The notes beneath the pieces were generated by a model. It had not been told where the DNA came from and ran no database searches. It saw only the letters and a program-made list of their open reading frames with translations. Positions 26,277 to 46,790 of a DNA stretch of 64,000 nucleotides are shown one piece after another. How positions within the stretch are numbered: the first letter of the stretch is position 1; every line of letters starts with the position of its first letter. The position numbers and the translations under genes were made by a program. This stretch comes from Datnioides undecimradiatus (Eukaryota; Chordata; Actinopteri; Lobotiformes; Datnioididae): contig WARS01000013.1 of the NCBI GenBank assembly GCA_008933995.1, positions 8,948,023 to 9,012,022 of the forward strand, given 5' to 3'.

Positions 26277-26284
26277 TCACGTGA
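26277..26284. promoter_or_regulatory. TCACGTGA palindromic E-box
   Basis: This perfect 8-bp palindrome is of the kind bound by bHLH-zip factors (USF, MITF/TFE). It lies at the upstream edge of the presumed mfap2 exon 1, within a CpG-containing stretch, as expected for a proximal promoter. Confidence 0.4.
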
Positions 26285-28159
26285 CGCTACAGAACCTAAC
26301 ATATGTAGGTGCGGGCTGCCCTATCACTGGTATCACCGTTGCTAGGTGACCAAGTGACAATGGCGGAAAGTAACCACCTTTACCTCAAGTAATCCATTAC
26401 TGATACTCAAAACTACACCTTTCTGTTCATGCCCCTTTATAATTATACTTTCAGAGAGAATTGTACTTCTTACTTCGCTCAGTGTATTTAACATTTTATA
26501 GTCTATGGTCCGCTGTTAAACTCACTCAAAACATATCTAGTCGTACACACTGATATCATAATGGTATCACTTTTACTTTTGATACTTTGTTTACTTTTTT
26601 TGGCCAATTCTCCAGTTTTTACAGTAAGAGCTTTCTTGTAATGGAGTAATCTCACACTGTGGTATTGCTGCTTTTACTTGAGTAAATGACTTGAATACTT
26701 CTTTCACCTCTGCCAATTGATCTATGTGAACACAAACATGTCACTGTTGTGGTGTTACATGTGAAAACTAAATAGTAAGTGGTTAGCTTTATTTGATCGA
26801 TTTGCCTATATCATGAAATTGATTTTCTCTAAGAAATTCAACCATTTAAACATGAAACACTAGACTCACGAATTGAATCCTTCCTGTCATATAAGTATTA
26901 TGTTTAAAGGCGATCTTTCTTTAACACATTTGGAGTGTATGAACCAAACTGCTTGAATTTTGTTAACAGTGGCCTTCTCTCTCCTTTTTTTTGTAGTATT
27001 TCTATGTCCTATCAGTAGCAAATCACGCATGTCCACGTGCTGTTCGAATGTAACATATACTCAGATTTCAAATAGAGTTAGACAGAGGTAAGGATCCTGA
27101 ATTTTAAACCCCTCCTCTCTGTATAATTCCTTCCAGTCGCAGAGAGCATGTTAAAACATTGCTGCTGATTGACTTTTAATTTATTTTTGACAGCTCTCAT
27201 TTTTTGTGAAAGTTATGAGTATTTAACAGCGATGCAGCAACACAACTGAGCGGCTCACTAAGATCTGTCTGCAGTGGACTCCAGTTAAACAAAATTTACA
27301 CAGCAAAAAGTGATCACATCCAATGTCATTAATATTCTTTCATTGTTGACATACCTGATGTTTACCCGTTACTGCAGACTATTGTAAACTTAAACCAAAA
27401 TATTACAACCCACAACTCTTTACAACATAATTCTTGCAATGCATTATCACAACTAATACTCAATATGGGATTAAGTATGTGTTACAAGGTTTTGCATTAG
27501 ACTGTAGAGGAGTTGCAGCTAGTCAAGAGGTATATCTGTCTTCACATATATTTCCTGTAACACTGTGATGAAGTTGCTGACAATTAACCTGATTTACATC
27601 CCATGCTCTGTACAACAGCGACACCTACAGGACACCAATCGCTGTGGTTCTGATCAAAGCAACATTAGTAAAAGCAAATAATAACCAATGAAAAGAAGTG
27701 CAGGCATTTCAGATATTTAATTTCCAATAAAACAAAGACGGTTGTTGGTAGGTTGGAAGATCTGAGGGGACACGGAAACTGTGAAGCAGCTGCTAATCTG
27801 AAAAGCAACAAGCTATAAAAATGTTTACACACAAGAAAACTTTTTTTACTTCATATGCAGCATCCTGTGCACAAACAGACACACAGAAGAGTTGGAGATA
27901 AATACTTCTGCTATGGTACATGTAAGACTCAGACACACACTCTCTCTCCTGCATTCATACTGTACATGTGCGTTTGTGTAACACCAAGTCTTTCAACCAC
28001 ACACACACACACTCATTACAGTTGACTGTACGCAGTCCACAGTGTGTGGTGGTGGTGAGCTGACAGGTGTACTGGCCCTTCAGACCTCAATAAGCATTTT
28101 TAAATCAATGTATCATTTAATCATGGAGGGAAAAGTAGTACAACAGGACAACTGAAGTT

Positions 28160-32044
<3,885 letters not shown>

Positions 32045-32485
32045 TTTGGAGTTTCTCTGACCTCCACCGCCTGCTATCCCAGCATCCACCGTGGCTGCGT
32101 CACGGCTTTAGTGGGGCGCGCGCTTTGAGAACCGGCGTCTCCCGAAGAAGGGATTGAATTTTTAATAATTTTGACGTTATTTTGGCAATTTTGTCCGGCT
32201 TTGTTGTTTGTTTGTTTTGTTAGAATACCTGGGTAGTGGTTGCATTCGTTTTTCCCGACCATGATGCGAACTTTTTTTTTAATGTCAGTAAACCAGGGCG
32301 GGACAAAACGCACACACGTACAACAGATATGCGGGTCTTTAAATCGAACGCTCCTCTGTCAGTGGTGGTTCGGCATGTGGGATTGATCTCACATAACAAC
32401 GCTACAGTTGGAGCTGCGCCGGGGTCACTTAAATCTGTTGTTTTGACTTTGTTAAAAGGAGACTGAGGTTCTTTGAGTATTAGAC
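32045..32485. promoter_or_regulatory. Bidirectional promoter gap, sdhb / mrpl20
   Basis: Only 441 bp separate the start codons of two divergent genes whose products both go to mitochondria. The sdhb side is CpG-rich and contains GGCTGCGTCACGG, which has a CRE/ATF-like TGCGTCA, and a GCGCGCGC run near 32117. The mrpl20 side has a T-run (32270-32280). No TATA box is evident for either gene. Shared regulation is inferred from the arrangement. Confidence 0.6.
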
Positions 32486-33627
32486 ATGGTGTTCCTGACG
32501 TTGTCTTGTTTGATTCGGAGCCGTGGACCTGACAGATACTGGAAAGTTCAAGAACTGCTCAAACATGCAAGGGTAAGGCCACGACTATTCCCTGCACGAC
32601 AAACATTATGATATTTCTCATGTCGAGGTCTGCGTGGAAGTTTAATCGGAAAAAAAAATAATCAGTGAGCCATTTGCAGATTATTGCTGCCTCATCATCC
32701 TAATCTAATATTAATAGCAGGGACGATGGTCGCTTTGTTTTAAAGTCATCCTTCCCGTCGGTTCCTCCAACAGCACTTCAGAGGCAGGAAGAACCGCTGC
32801 TACAGTCTGGCTGTGCGGGCCGTGACAAGAGCTTTTGTCTACGCCACTAAAGGTCGGAGGCTCAAGCGGCGTAACATGAGGACGGTAAGATATCAAAACT
32901 CCTCTGGAAATACAAATGTCCTACATGACAACACGCACCTGAATGCTGCATAGGCCAATGTTACAATCTGGGATTTACTCTGTGGTGCACGGTTCATGTA
33001 TGGCTCGTGTCTTAATCAGTACAAAGTCAGGGTCTTTGGGAATGATGGAGGCATTGTAATTTACCTGTAAAACACAATGAGTGTGTTGTGTTATGTTATG
33101 TAGGTCATACAAAGATGATTAAAAGGCTGATCAACACTGAATTTCTTTCACAACATTGTTGGTTTATCTGACTTCTCTCCAGTTTTTGCTTTATCTTGGC
33201 TTAACTCAACATATTTACATCTCTTCTGTGCCAAAAAAAAAAGCTTCAATAGTGAATTTATTGTGCTCTTATTATTTCAGCTCTGGATCACGCGCATTGC
33301 AGCAGCATCACGGGAACACGGCATGAGGTATCCTGCTCTTATGCACAATCTCACTAAGGTCAGTTGTGTTAAATGAAGCAGTATGGTACTTCTTCGCTCA
33401 TTATGCAGTTGGTTCAGTCACTGTCAACATATTTCCTCTTTTCCTCCATACAGAGCAGCGTTCAGCTCAACCGACGTGTTATCAGTGAGCTGGCCATTAC
33501 AGAACCCCGGACATTCCTCTCACTCGCAAAGCTGGCACAGGCTCGGCAACGGGAAGGCTTCAGGGCAGCGCTGGGTGATGGCAAAGAGCCTGCTGGTGTC
33601 CTCTCCCGTGTTGTTATGCTACAGTAA
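32486..33627 (+). CDS. mrpl20: Mitochondrial ribosomal protein bL20m
   Basis: This is a component of the large subunit of the mitochondrial ribosome, of the bacterial L20 family, which binds rRNA early in assembly. Exons: 32486-32572, 32774-32884, 33281-33358, 33454-33627, giving 149 residues, the same length as I recall for human MRPL20. The core RNA-binding basic region [17 protein letters not shown] is followed by [16 protein letters not shown], a typical L20 motif pair. The C-terminal helix holds [14 protein letters not shown]. The gene is divergent from sdhb, and its first intron is only 201 bp. Confidence 0.95.
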
Positions 33628-34006
33628 AGGAGTTGATACAGTTGCAGATTTCCCATTGTTATGCAGTTTAAACCACAGTGTTCCTGGATTTAGCAATGGA
33701 GATTCAATCACATACAGGCATTTCCTTGCTTTACAGTTGTCATCTTGGTATTTTTCACAAAAGCAAATATTAACGATTGTGTTCATTTTCTTAATTTTGT
33801 GCTTCTTTATTGATCAGTACACCAGGGTTGCCTCGTGCTAAATGACCCCCCAAAATGACCCATTTTGTCAAAATATTATAGTGGGGAGCTTGGTGAAAAA
33901 ATGTGGACTCAAGGCAAGGAATCATTTTTTGCCTGCACTACATCTAAACAGATGGACATAAACCAATACACATGGCAAAACCCCAAAATGGTCTTTGATG
34001 TAAATA

Positions 34007-34470
34007 CTCCTTGTTAGGGATACATTAAACAGAGCTATGTTTGAGAGGTGGGAAGAGATATAGTATCTTGCTCAAGGACTCTCCAGCAGGACAGGTGATT
34101 TCTGTTGCAAGGCCTTGATTCCTGACCTTGAAGGACCATTTCTCTACTCACCATGCCAGCCTGCACCCATGCTGCCTCTTCAACAAATTTGTATGACTTT
34201 TAAGGCCCTTGCTGAGGAATTTGGCCATAGATATCTCTGTAAAACTGTTTTCAGGTGACCCATTTAATGTTCAGAATAATTGAAGAGTGTTTTGCACTCT
34301 TAATACATCATAAGGCTGTAATCATAACCCAAGATGGCAACAGAATAGCAATTGTGAGTCATCTCACCTGCTTCTGTTCTATTCACTGTTTTCAGTGAAC
34401 ATCTGCCCTCCTGACTAGCTCATGTATCATGATCGAGGATGTGATCAATTTCCAAAACCTCTCTGATCGT
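34007..34470 (+). repeat. Dispersed repeat, copy B
   Basis: This is a direct-orientation relative of the block at 29953-30460. Shared words include CTCAAGGACTCTCCAGCAGG, CCTGCACCCATGCTGCC-like text and GAGTGTTTTGCACTCTTAAT. The copies differ by many substitutions and small indels, so the insertions are old. Its ends are approximate. Confidence 0.7.
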
Positions 34471-34856
34471 CTCACATGCAGCTGTTGTTAACTTATGATT
34501 TGATGCTGTCAGACTGAGTTTTTTTGGAGAAGAGTGACCTCTAGCTTTTATCATGCAATGACTTTTGTCTCTGTGTAAATATATATATTACCATTTATTG
34601 TGGTGAGGTTTTCCTCTGAAAATTCAGTTCATTAAACATTTTGATAAGTATTTTGTCGTCCTGTCTTGAATCTCTTCGTAGAAAAACATTGTTCTTTTAA
34701 GGATGACATAGTGTTGATGACATGTTTTAATTTAAATATGTCATCTGTCGCTTTCATGTTGGCTACTTTTCCTCTTATAGTCATGATCGTCCACGATATG
34801 CAGTTTGGCAATATTTGAGAAATGAAGGTGAAAATGAATATAATAAACCAGTAGTT

Positions 34857-35060
34857 TCAAGTTCAAAGTTTTTTTTGTCAATTCGCCGTGTGTGCAGGAC
34901 ATACAGGTGAATCGAAATTCCGTTTCTCTCTCGCCTTGTGCAAAAACTAAGCCGTATAGCCTAAGACAACACAAATAACACAAACCTATGTACAGTACGC
35001 AATCCTATATACAGTCCTATGTACAGATGTACAGTCCTATGTGCAACCTATGTACAGACA
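34857..35060 (+). repeat. LINE-tail-like fragment plus TATGTACAG short tandem
   Basis: The left half (TTTGTCAATTCGCC through GAATCGAAATTCCGTTTC) resembles the conserved tails of truncated fish LINEs as I remember them. From 34985 an irregular tandem of CCTATGTACAG / CCTATATACAG units follows for about 70 bp. Confidence 0.45.
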
Positions 35061-35339
35061 TGAAAGTAATGCAGATGGTTGGCCGAGAATTGATGTATAA
35101 ACACTCAGCCCAGCATTCAATTGTGACGTTTACTTCTTGTACAAAACGTAGACACAAAGGACACATCGGAGCAATGTCAATGACCTTTGACTTACAAAGC
35201 CAGAAACAGCCTGATGCAACTCAACAAAAACCAAATACTTTCCCGTGAATCGCACTTATTTTGACCCTCTGCAGCTACTGTATCGCTTTTGGGTGGGACT
35301 TCATGGATGACCTCTAACTGGAGACGGCTGTCGGGACAG

Positions 35340-35374
35340 CCAATTAGAAGAAGAACTACTTGTTTCCAACCAAT
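35340..35374 (+). promoter_or_regulatory. Paired CCAAT boxes upstream of atad3
   Basis: CCAAT occurs at 35340-35344 and again at 35370-35374, 150-180 bp before the atad3 start codon, in a CpG-rich stretch without a TATA box. A pair of CCAAT boxes spaced about 30 bp apart is typical of NF-Y-driven housekeeping promoters. The link to atad3 is by position. Confidence 0.4.
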
Positions 35375-35520
35375 CGTCGTTCCTGTTATTCAGACTATCT
35401 AATACGCGTGCGCACGAGATTGCGGCGTGACACGCGTGTGGAGGAAGTGCAGTGACAGGTCTGAGCCTCTCAGTCCACGCAGAACCGGCCAAACTGTGCT
35501 TTAATTACTCTCTTTAAACA

Positions 35521-40496
<4,976 letters not shown>

Positions 40497-42442
40497 TTAG
40501 TAGATCTGTTCAGTGGGGTGATGAGGATTATAAAGATTAGTGTCCTGCCCCTTTTACGTAGTCAGTCAGTTTATGTCTGAAAGTCTGTTGGACTGTCTGT
40601 GACAGAGGATGAATCCAGCAGGTTGTGGAAGATAATCGACTAACAATTCAAGACACAAATGACGCCTGAGACTCTTTCATTCTAATATATAATGTATAGA
40701 CCGTACAAGTGTACTTTACATGGAAACCAGACCGTCTGTAATAACAGTATATAAATGTTGTGCACAGTGGAGTGTCTGTTGAAATGATTAAATGCATCTG
40801 TTTTTTTATGAACAGTAAAAATGTAACTTCTGTTGGTTATTACAAACTTTTAGTGGCAAATTTTGCTTCATGAAATCATATGAAAGGTAGCATATGACTG
40901 ATATTCACATGGGATATCAGTTATATGCTGGATTTATCAGTTTTTCACAGTAATGGCTGAGGGCTTGAGGAAGCTTCTTCTGCCATGGAAAGTTGAGGGC
41001 ATGAAGTTGTTCCTGGTTTGCGTGAGGCCACATGATAAAACTCCTTGACAATGATAAGGCCAATAAAAGTCAGTATAGTAAGGTTAATAATTAAACAGTC
41101 TGGTAATTCCAGTTACTTTTTGTGACTGTGAACTATTCAACTGATGGTACTACCAAAATACCGTATGCCTGTTTTTGTGAGAAGCTTTCAAGTGCGTTTA
41201 CAAAAATGCAGGAAAATGATCATCAGTGTTTGCTCAAAGAGGAGCTGATCTTAAACAAGATTCAAGAGTCAGTTTGCAGGGTCTGGGGGGAACTGCTCAA
41301 AATTGCTTTAAGCGATGTCAATAAGTGATTACTCAGGGATACGTAGACATAGATATCACACTGGCAGCTGCTGCCATTGCAGCAATATCTCTGCTCTAAC
41401 AGTATGAAGCAGAAACGCCTCCTTATGTATGTGCATCAAACCAAAATTATATTAAAGTCTCTGAATTCAACAGATTTCCCAGTAGTTTGGATTGTCCCAA
41501 ATGCCAGACATGTATTTATGGTACAGGATATGAAATTAAAAATTACGTTTTTTTTAATGTCCTGTCATAGTTTTATAATATTTAGGACAAACTTAATCTA
41601 TTTAATTACTCTTGAAGTACATTCCTTTTTCTCACTGCACTATAAAATCATTGCTTTAATCTAAAAAATATTTATAGTTTTGGAAATAAACACATTACAA
41701 CAAAGACATTACAATAATTACATTTTTAGTGAAATATCTATTTACATTTGAATATGCATAAATATACATCAGGATAGTACAGTTGTTTGCTGGAAAGACA
41801 TAAAGTAGCTGCTTGCGCACACGTCCATTCCTGCTATACAGACAAATACTCATATGAGCCTGGATGTGCCGATGTCAGATAAACCAACAGAAACCAATAG
41901 AAAAACAATATAAAAGTTTAAGTCAGGCTTGGCATACACAGTCTGCAACCACCTGCTACAGGTAAAACAACAGAAAATACCAAATACACAAACAAGACAA
42001 CACATGTACATTATTTAGTTTTGAAGAGTGATGGTATTGTGCGTATGTAGTATTTGTGCACTCCAGGTCCATGACATGTTACAGCAAATTCCCTTTGAGA
42101 AGTAATGAGGATACGGTACAAACTCAAACCGGATGATCTGAAAAGTTTGGGAAAACAAGTTAAATATTAATTATGATACCAGCATAGAAACCTTGATCTG
42201 TTAAAGTGTTGAATAAACATTAGATCACAAATGTGTGTATTTTAATGTATTTGGTATAACTGTATGGATGCTACAAAATGAAATTTTGAGCATCTACTTT
42301 AATTAGAAAACATTAAATGAAATGATGTAGGTGGAAGCTTAATTACAGTAATTTCTAAATCAATATTTGAAAAAATGATTCAACAATAACAATCGCCAAT
42401 TTGAGATGGCAAACTAAAACTGTGATCATGTGACAAAACTAT
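40497..42442. other. atad3 3' flank and gap to the THAP gene
   Basis: The first 300 bp are probably the atad3 3' untranslated region. The rest is AT-rich and I see no coding exon on either strand. In particular, I see no continuation of the THAP gene downstream of its last called exon. Confidence 0.5.
40787..40792 (+). terminator. Candidate polyadenylation signal of atad3
   Basis: ATTAAA, the common variant signal, lies about 290 bases after the atad3 stop codon. Confidence 0.4.
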
Positions 42443-44250
42443 TCATTTATTTAAAGTTAAAAGGAGTGTGAAAGTACACCAACCAGAGTAGAAATCGAGC
42501 TCCTGCTGTAGCTCCTCTGTCAGCATATTTTTGATTTTTAAATCCTTGAGCAAGGCTTTCAATGTCTTCTTTCGCCTTCTTTCCCGATCCTTGGCATTTC
42601 TTAAGTCCCGTTGCAACTCCTCCACCCTTACCTGAGCCTCAGTTAACTTCTTCTTTACTTTAGCTGGATCAAGGGCATACTGATGATCCTGAAACAAAAC
42701 AATTTTAACTTAACACGATTCTCTTCACTTTAAAAATGACGCTATAATAGAAGCCCAACATCCTGCAAGGCAACTGAAACAAATACTTTCCACTCACTGA
42801 TATCGACTCGTTAGGGTCTGCTGGCTGCTGAACATGAACTTCAGGACTTGGTGCAACAGCTTTTTGTGAGGTCCTGCTTGACCTGGGTGTACAGGGCACC
42901 TAGAGGTAAAATTATATCATTTTGTGCATTTAACAGTTAATTTAGTTTAGTTATGTCAATTAGAGACTTGTGGGAGATCAATATTATGTGATTATTTGTC
43001 ATTATTTATGTAAAAACAACTTGGCGAGAACACTTACTTTGGAAAGACGGTCTGAAAATATGAAAATTGACGGGATCACCCCTTCCTTTAAACGAATTGT
43101 CTGTCCAGTCATGTCAAAGTCCTCCAGATTGAAGTGACAGCTGCAGATGACTGACCGGTCATTGGGCTCAAACTTCCATCTCCTCAGTGCCGCTGTCCAT
43201 GCCTTTCTTTTGACTTTGTCTTTGGGGAACCTGCACACAAAACAAGTCGATATGTGAAACATTACGATCTCACTTGTTGTAGCTACAATTCAGGTACATA
43301 AGATACTGTATGTCTTTTTAGACCCATGTACCAGTTTTAAAGATAAACCACTTTGAAGCAGATAATGTAGGACTATGTCGCAGCTGTTAATATATCAGTA
43401 ATATCCTGCCAATATTATTAACTAACTTAAATTAACTTACTTAAATGAAATGCTCAGCTTTACTATTTGGTCTTGACATAACTTAGTATCTTGTGCCAGC
43501 AGAGCTTGTAACACAGGATATTTGGATAAATTAAAAACACTAAAAAGCAACAGTAACAGCAATAGTTCCATAGTTTAATATAAAAAAATGTTTTATTGAT
43601 CTTTAATCTTACTGTAACAGATGTAAACAAGCACTCTATAGCTGTCAGTGTAGGATTACTTCACAAAATAACAGAGTGCTAAAGCTGATTATCAACATTA
43701 TCAACATATTACTGATATATCAGCTTGCTTAAATAAGAATGATCAGCTTTTACTATCGTAACTGGACACCAGATAAAATATTGAGCCTTAACCTAATGTT
43801 GGGTTACTGACATTTATGTAATATCAAATTCAACACGTTTATAATGTGAAATAAAATATTGAAAAATAACCTTGCAACTAAGACATGTTATTCCATGCTT
43901 CTTTGGCTCGGGATTTCTTGCTTTGGGGTATCTAACAGCTGCATAAAAGTGAAGAGGGCTTTTGCAAATGTGGCGTTTTTTACTTTTTTTCCTGATTGAA
44001 CGAGTTGTGACCCCGCAGCAAGATGGCGGCGGCGGAGACGCATCTCACGAGCCGTACGTTGTGTTGACTCTATATTTCACTTTACGTTAGCTGAGATGAT
44101 GGGTTACTTTATGTAATGTATCATCTTCAACGCATTCTCAGCAGTAAAATATTGTTGAATAACTTCTCACCTGTGAAAAGTTATTCCCTGTTCTTTGGTT
44201 TTAGCACTTCTTTGATTAGAGCATCCAACAGCAGCACAAAAGTCTGGCAT
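42443..44250 (-). CDS. THAP-domain zinc-finger protein
   Basis: This is a probable DNA-binding protein of the THAP (C2CH zinc finger) family. Exons in transcript order: 44250-44171, 43230-43038, 42899-42798, 42688-42443, giving 206 residues. The THAP domain covers residues 1-83. Zinc ligands are Cys5, Cys10, Cys56 and His59 (MPDFCAAVGC and ICSCHF). The family's conserved Phe-Pro follows the first intron, Trp38 is present, and the closing motif is GVIPSIF. Exon 3 is a polar linker (VPCTPRSSRTSQK). Exon 4 is a charged coiled coil (about 126-195), as in several THAP proteins. The end (LLLTLNK) may not be final, because a possible donor follows TTCTACTCTG. I cannot assign a member number. A damaged copy of exon 1 lies in its intron 1. 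Confidence 0.82.
43878..43957 (-). pseudogene. Decayed copy of THAP exon 1
   Basis: On the - strand this reads FYAAVRYPKARNPEPKKHGIT, against FCAAVGCSNQRSAKTKEQGIT in the intact exon 293 bp upstream. Both cysteine positions now encode tyrosine. There is no start codon at the matching place, and the donor GT-GAG is changed. It should be treated as an exon relic within intron 1 of the THAP gene, not as part of the transcript. Confidence 0.65.
44019..44030 (+). promoter_or_regulatory. YY1-like CAAGATGGCGGC
   Basis: This is a strong match to the YY1 consensus (AAGATGGCGGC), which is common at the start of housekeeping transcripts. It lies in the duplicated segment. The equivalent place near the working promoter (44279-44290) reads CAATATGGCGAA, a weaker match. 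Confidence 0.4.
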
Positions 44251-46766
44251 CTTCTTTAAACTGGCCAGGTCCTCGCTGCAATATGGCGAAGGCACACACG
44301 CGCGTGTCAGAAGCCGGATATGACGCAACAAACCTAACATGTACGCAAGTTTTTAAAATACTGGGATGTACCCTTTAATTTATGCCTGTTATCGGTTTGA
44401 TATGCTTTTTAATATTTGAGTCGGAGTGCAGTGCTCGCAGTCCAGCAGTCCCATTCTGTATCATCTACACACTCACAGTTGGATGGTGGCATGGTCTATA
44501 TGTTCTTAAGACACATGGTTTGGCATTTTGTTTTTTTGTTTTTTTGTCTTTTACATTTTCATTATTTCTGTTATACGCTAATAATGTATTTGTAACATCT
44601 TACTGGTGTCCTATATTTTTATCTATTCTGATTATGAGACAAATGCTAACAGAACAGCAGCCAGTGGTGGGAGATTTGCATACATACAAAAGTAAAGAGA
44701 CAAATGTGTCAGTGGAAAAAAATAAGATCAGGATATAGATATTTGTCATGCTCATACATGATTCTGATATATTCCACACCTAATGTACATTGCTACTGAT
44801 ATGCATTTGTATAATAGCCCTGATTGACAACATGTTTTATGACTGACGGGTGAATTATGAATGAAAAACAGCAATTGTTGTACAACAATGCACATTTTAT
44901 AATCAGATATGCCTAACGTGTCTATCCGTGTCTAATTGGCCTCCTATAAGAAGTGGAAAGACTGTCGTGACTCATAATGAAGTGCTTAATCTTCAATTAT
45001 TCAGGGTATCCCACATGAAATTGGAAATTGATTAGCAGAGGTGTAAGCTAACCGGGTCCTGACAAATCGCATCTCGTGATCAATTAAATCGTGGCCCATC
45101 TCTGCTATACAGCAATTAACACCACATTTAATTCAGTTGATAATTTAACAGTACTGACAATGACCTGAAAATGACAAATATTGATCATACAAAACAAATG
45201 TACAAACTGTTCCTTAAAGTTAACAGCAGTTGTTACTGATATGTTGGTGGATCTCTAATTAATGGTTTGTTCACCATTTTGCCACAAAAACTCTGAATGA
45301 ATGATGTTTTATTTTGACCTGAGAGCTGACAGATAGACACCCAGGGTTCATGTTGAGAAGTCATCTTAAACCTTGGGCTGTTTAAATAGCCTGTAGCTGA
45401 TTATGCTTGAAAAAGTGGCCGTGGAGTGTTGTTAAGTGTTGTATGGTCAAATTGCAGCAAAGATAGCCAAGATGGTCCAGTAAGACACACAGATGTGTTT
45501 TCTTAACTGTTCTTCTGTGTTCATTTATGAACATAATGCATTACCCAGTTTCCTCATGTATGATCTGTGGTAGATTTTATTATTAGGTTAGGTTTAAGGT
45601 TATCAAATACATCGTACAGATGACTGTTCCTAGTATTCTATCTAACAGTATTAAAGTCAACTCATCCCTGTGCACTTAATTGTGAAAATAGCCAAATAAG
45701 TAACATTTAGCTCTGTTAACAGTCTGGTGTCTTTGTTACATAATTTTCTACATAATTTCAGAGACACTGATGGTCTGAAACAGTGAAATAAGGAGGTACT
45801 TCTATGAGCAGTTCAATTGTGATCATTGACTGAATGTTAATATTTTGGTGTAACAAAATGCATTTTGCTCTTACATAAGACCATCATGAACTAAATAACA
45901 CAAAACAAAGGAAAACGCTCACAATGTGTTTCTTAGAGATGTTTCTTTCTTTAGTGGATTCATATGTACATACAGAAAAATCAGGCACTCTGAGCTTTGC
46001 TCGCAGTTTGCAAATAATTACAATGCTTCAATTCTTTAACATTTACAAAAGAAAAAAAATACTATGCCCTGAAAAATAGCATATCCAAGTTTAAATATGA
46101 ATCAACACATTATATTGGAAACAGATTGGAGGAGATCCTTGGAGAGATCTAAGTTTGGTTATTCATTACTAGCCCACCCACTTTTAACTTAATCCTAATC
46201 TACAACACATGGTCGCACAAACACACGCATTCAGTTCATTTAGCTCTCCTCCATATTTACGCGGACCCAGATAAGGAATAAAAATCCGACATATGCTTCA
46301 ATGAATCACAATTATATATGTATGTATAGATATATATATATATATTTATCATCTGGAGGGGGGAAATCAGCATCAACATGCTGTACCTAACCAAATCAGA
46401 GGGACTTGTACAGACGTTGAATCAGCAGGTGTGAGTGTTATGGTTCTCCCTGAGGAGACATGGTTGAGTGATTTCACTGGGCTGGGGTGGAGAGAGGACC
46501 TTGGCGTCACCTTGACCTGGAGAAAGAAAGGCAGAGCGAGAGCAGCGAGTCCATCCTCCGCACAGAGGAAAAAAATAACCCCATCATCACCACCACCATA
46601 TGTCCGACAGCAGCCATTTGTCAGGTCCTGACCCAAAGGTTTGTGTGTATGTGTGTATATGGCTGTGTAGGCACGCAGCGTGTATGTACTGTGTATTGTA
46701 ATTGAGTCGTATGAAGGGTGTGTGTCTGTATGTTACTGTTTGATTGCTTGTGATCTGGGTCTCTTG
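44251..46766. other. THAP upstream region and gap to ssu72
   Basis: The left end is CpG-containing promoter sequence. The remainder is AT-rich, with a TA microsatellite near 46313-46346. I found no coding exon. TMEM240, which lies beside SSU72 in human, was not recognised here. Confidence 0.5.
46313..46346 (+). repeat. (TA)n / TATG microsatellite
   Basis: A short alternating TA tract with TATG and GATA interruptions. Confidence 0.8.
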
Positions 46767-46772
46767 TTTATT
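46767..46772 (-). terminator. Candidate proximal polyadenylation signal of ssu72
   Basis: TTTATT here is AATAAA on the - strand, only about 18 bases past the ssu72 stop codon. If used, the 3' untranslated region would be very short. A longer form further left is also possible. Confidence 0.35.
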
Positions 46773-46790
46773 GCAAATTTCCATTGTGTA

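Larger units (their letters stand above)
24417..28159. other. mfap2 upstream region and gap to sdhb
   Basis: This holds the probable mfap2 5' exon (described separately), pyrimidine-rich tracts at 24500-24860, simple repeats, and AT-rich unique sequence from 26.4 to 28.1 kb. I found no coding exon. In particular, no P-type ATPase motif (DKTGTLT) was noticed, although ATP13A2 sits here in human. Confidence 0.5.
33628..35520. other. mrpl20 to atad3 intergenic region
   Basis: No exon is supported. The region holds copy B of the dispersed repeat, a LINE-tail-like fragment with TATGTACAG-type short repeats (34857-35060), and the atad3 promoter at the right end. Confidence 0.55.
43801..44060 (-). 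repeat. Diverged tandem copy of the THAP promoter and exon 1
   Basis: This segment aligns collinearly with 44101-44330 at an offset of about 260-300 bp. Shared landmarks are GGGTTACT (43801 and 44101), TAAAATATT (43852 and 44145), the exon-1 relic, and ATGGCG flanked by C-rich text (44022 and 44283). Weaker resemblances between about 43375-43470 and 43640-43760 suggest that an earlier round of the same roughly 300-bp duplication contributed to intron 1. Confidence 0.65.

Noticed and set aside
33383..33841. A 152-codon frame overlapping the last mrpl20 exon
   Set aside because: It is a shifted-frame shadow of the real exon, running on into the 3' untranslated region.
43878..43957. The second THAP exon as a live alternative first exon
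   Set aside because: There is no ATG at the matching place and the donor is damaged, so I call it a relic while noting the promoter question as a finding.
44382..44738. A 118-codon hydrophobic frame upstream of the THAP gene
   Set aside because: It is AT-rich, with no conserved membrane-protein motif, no nearby promoter and no homology I recognise.
46373..46636. A - strand frame just after ssu72
   Set aside because: It lies in presumed 3' flank, is not joined to the gene by phase, and has no family match.
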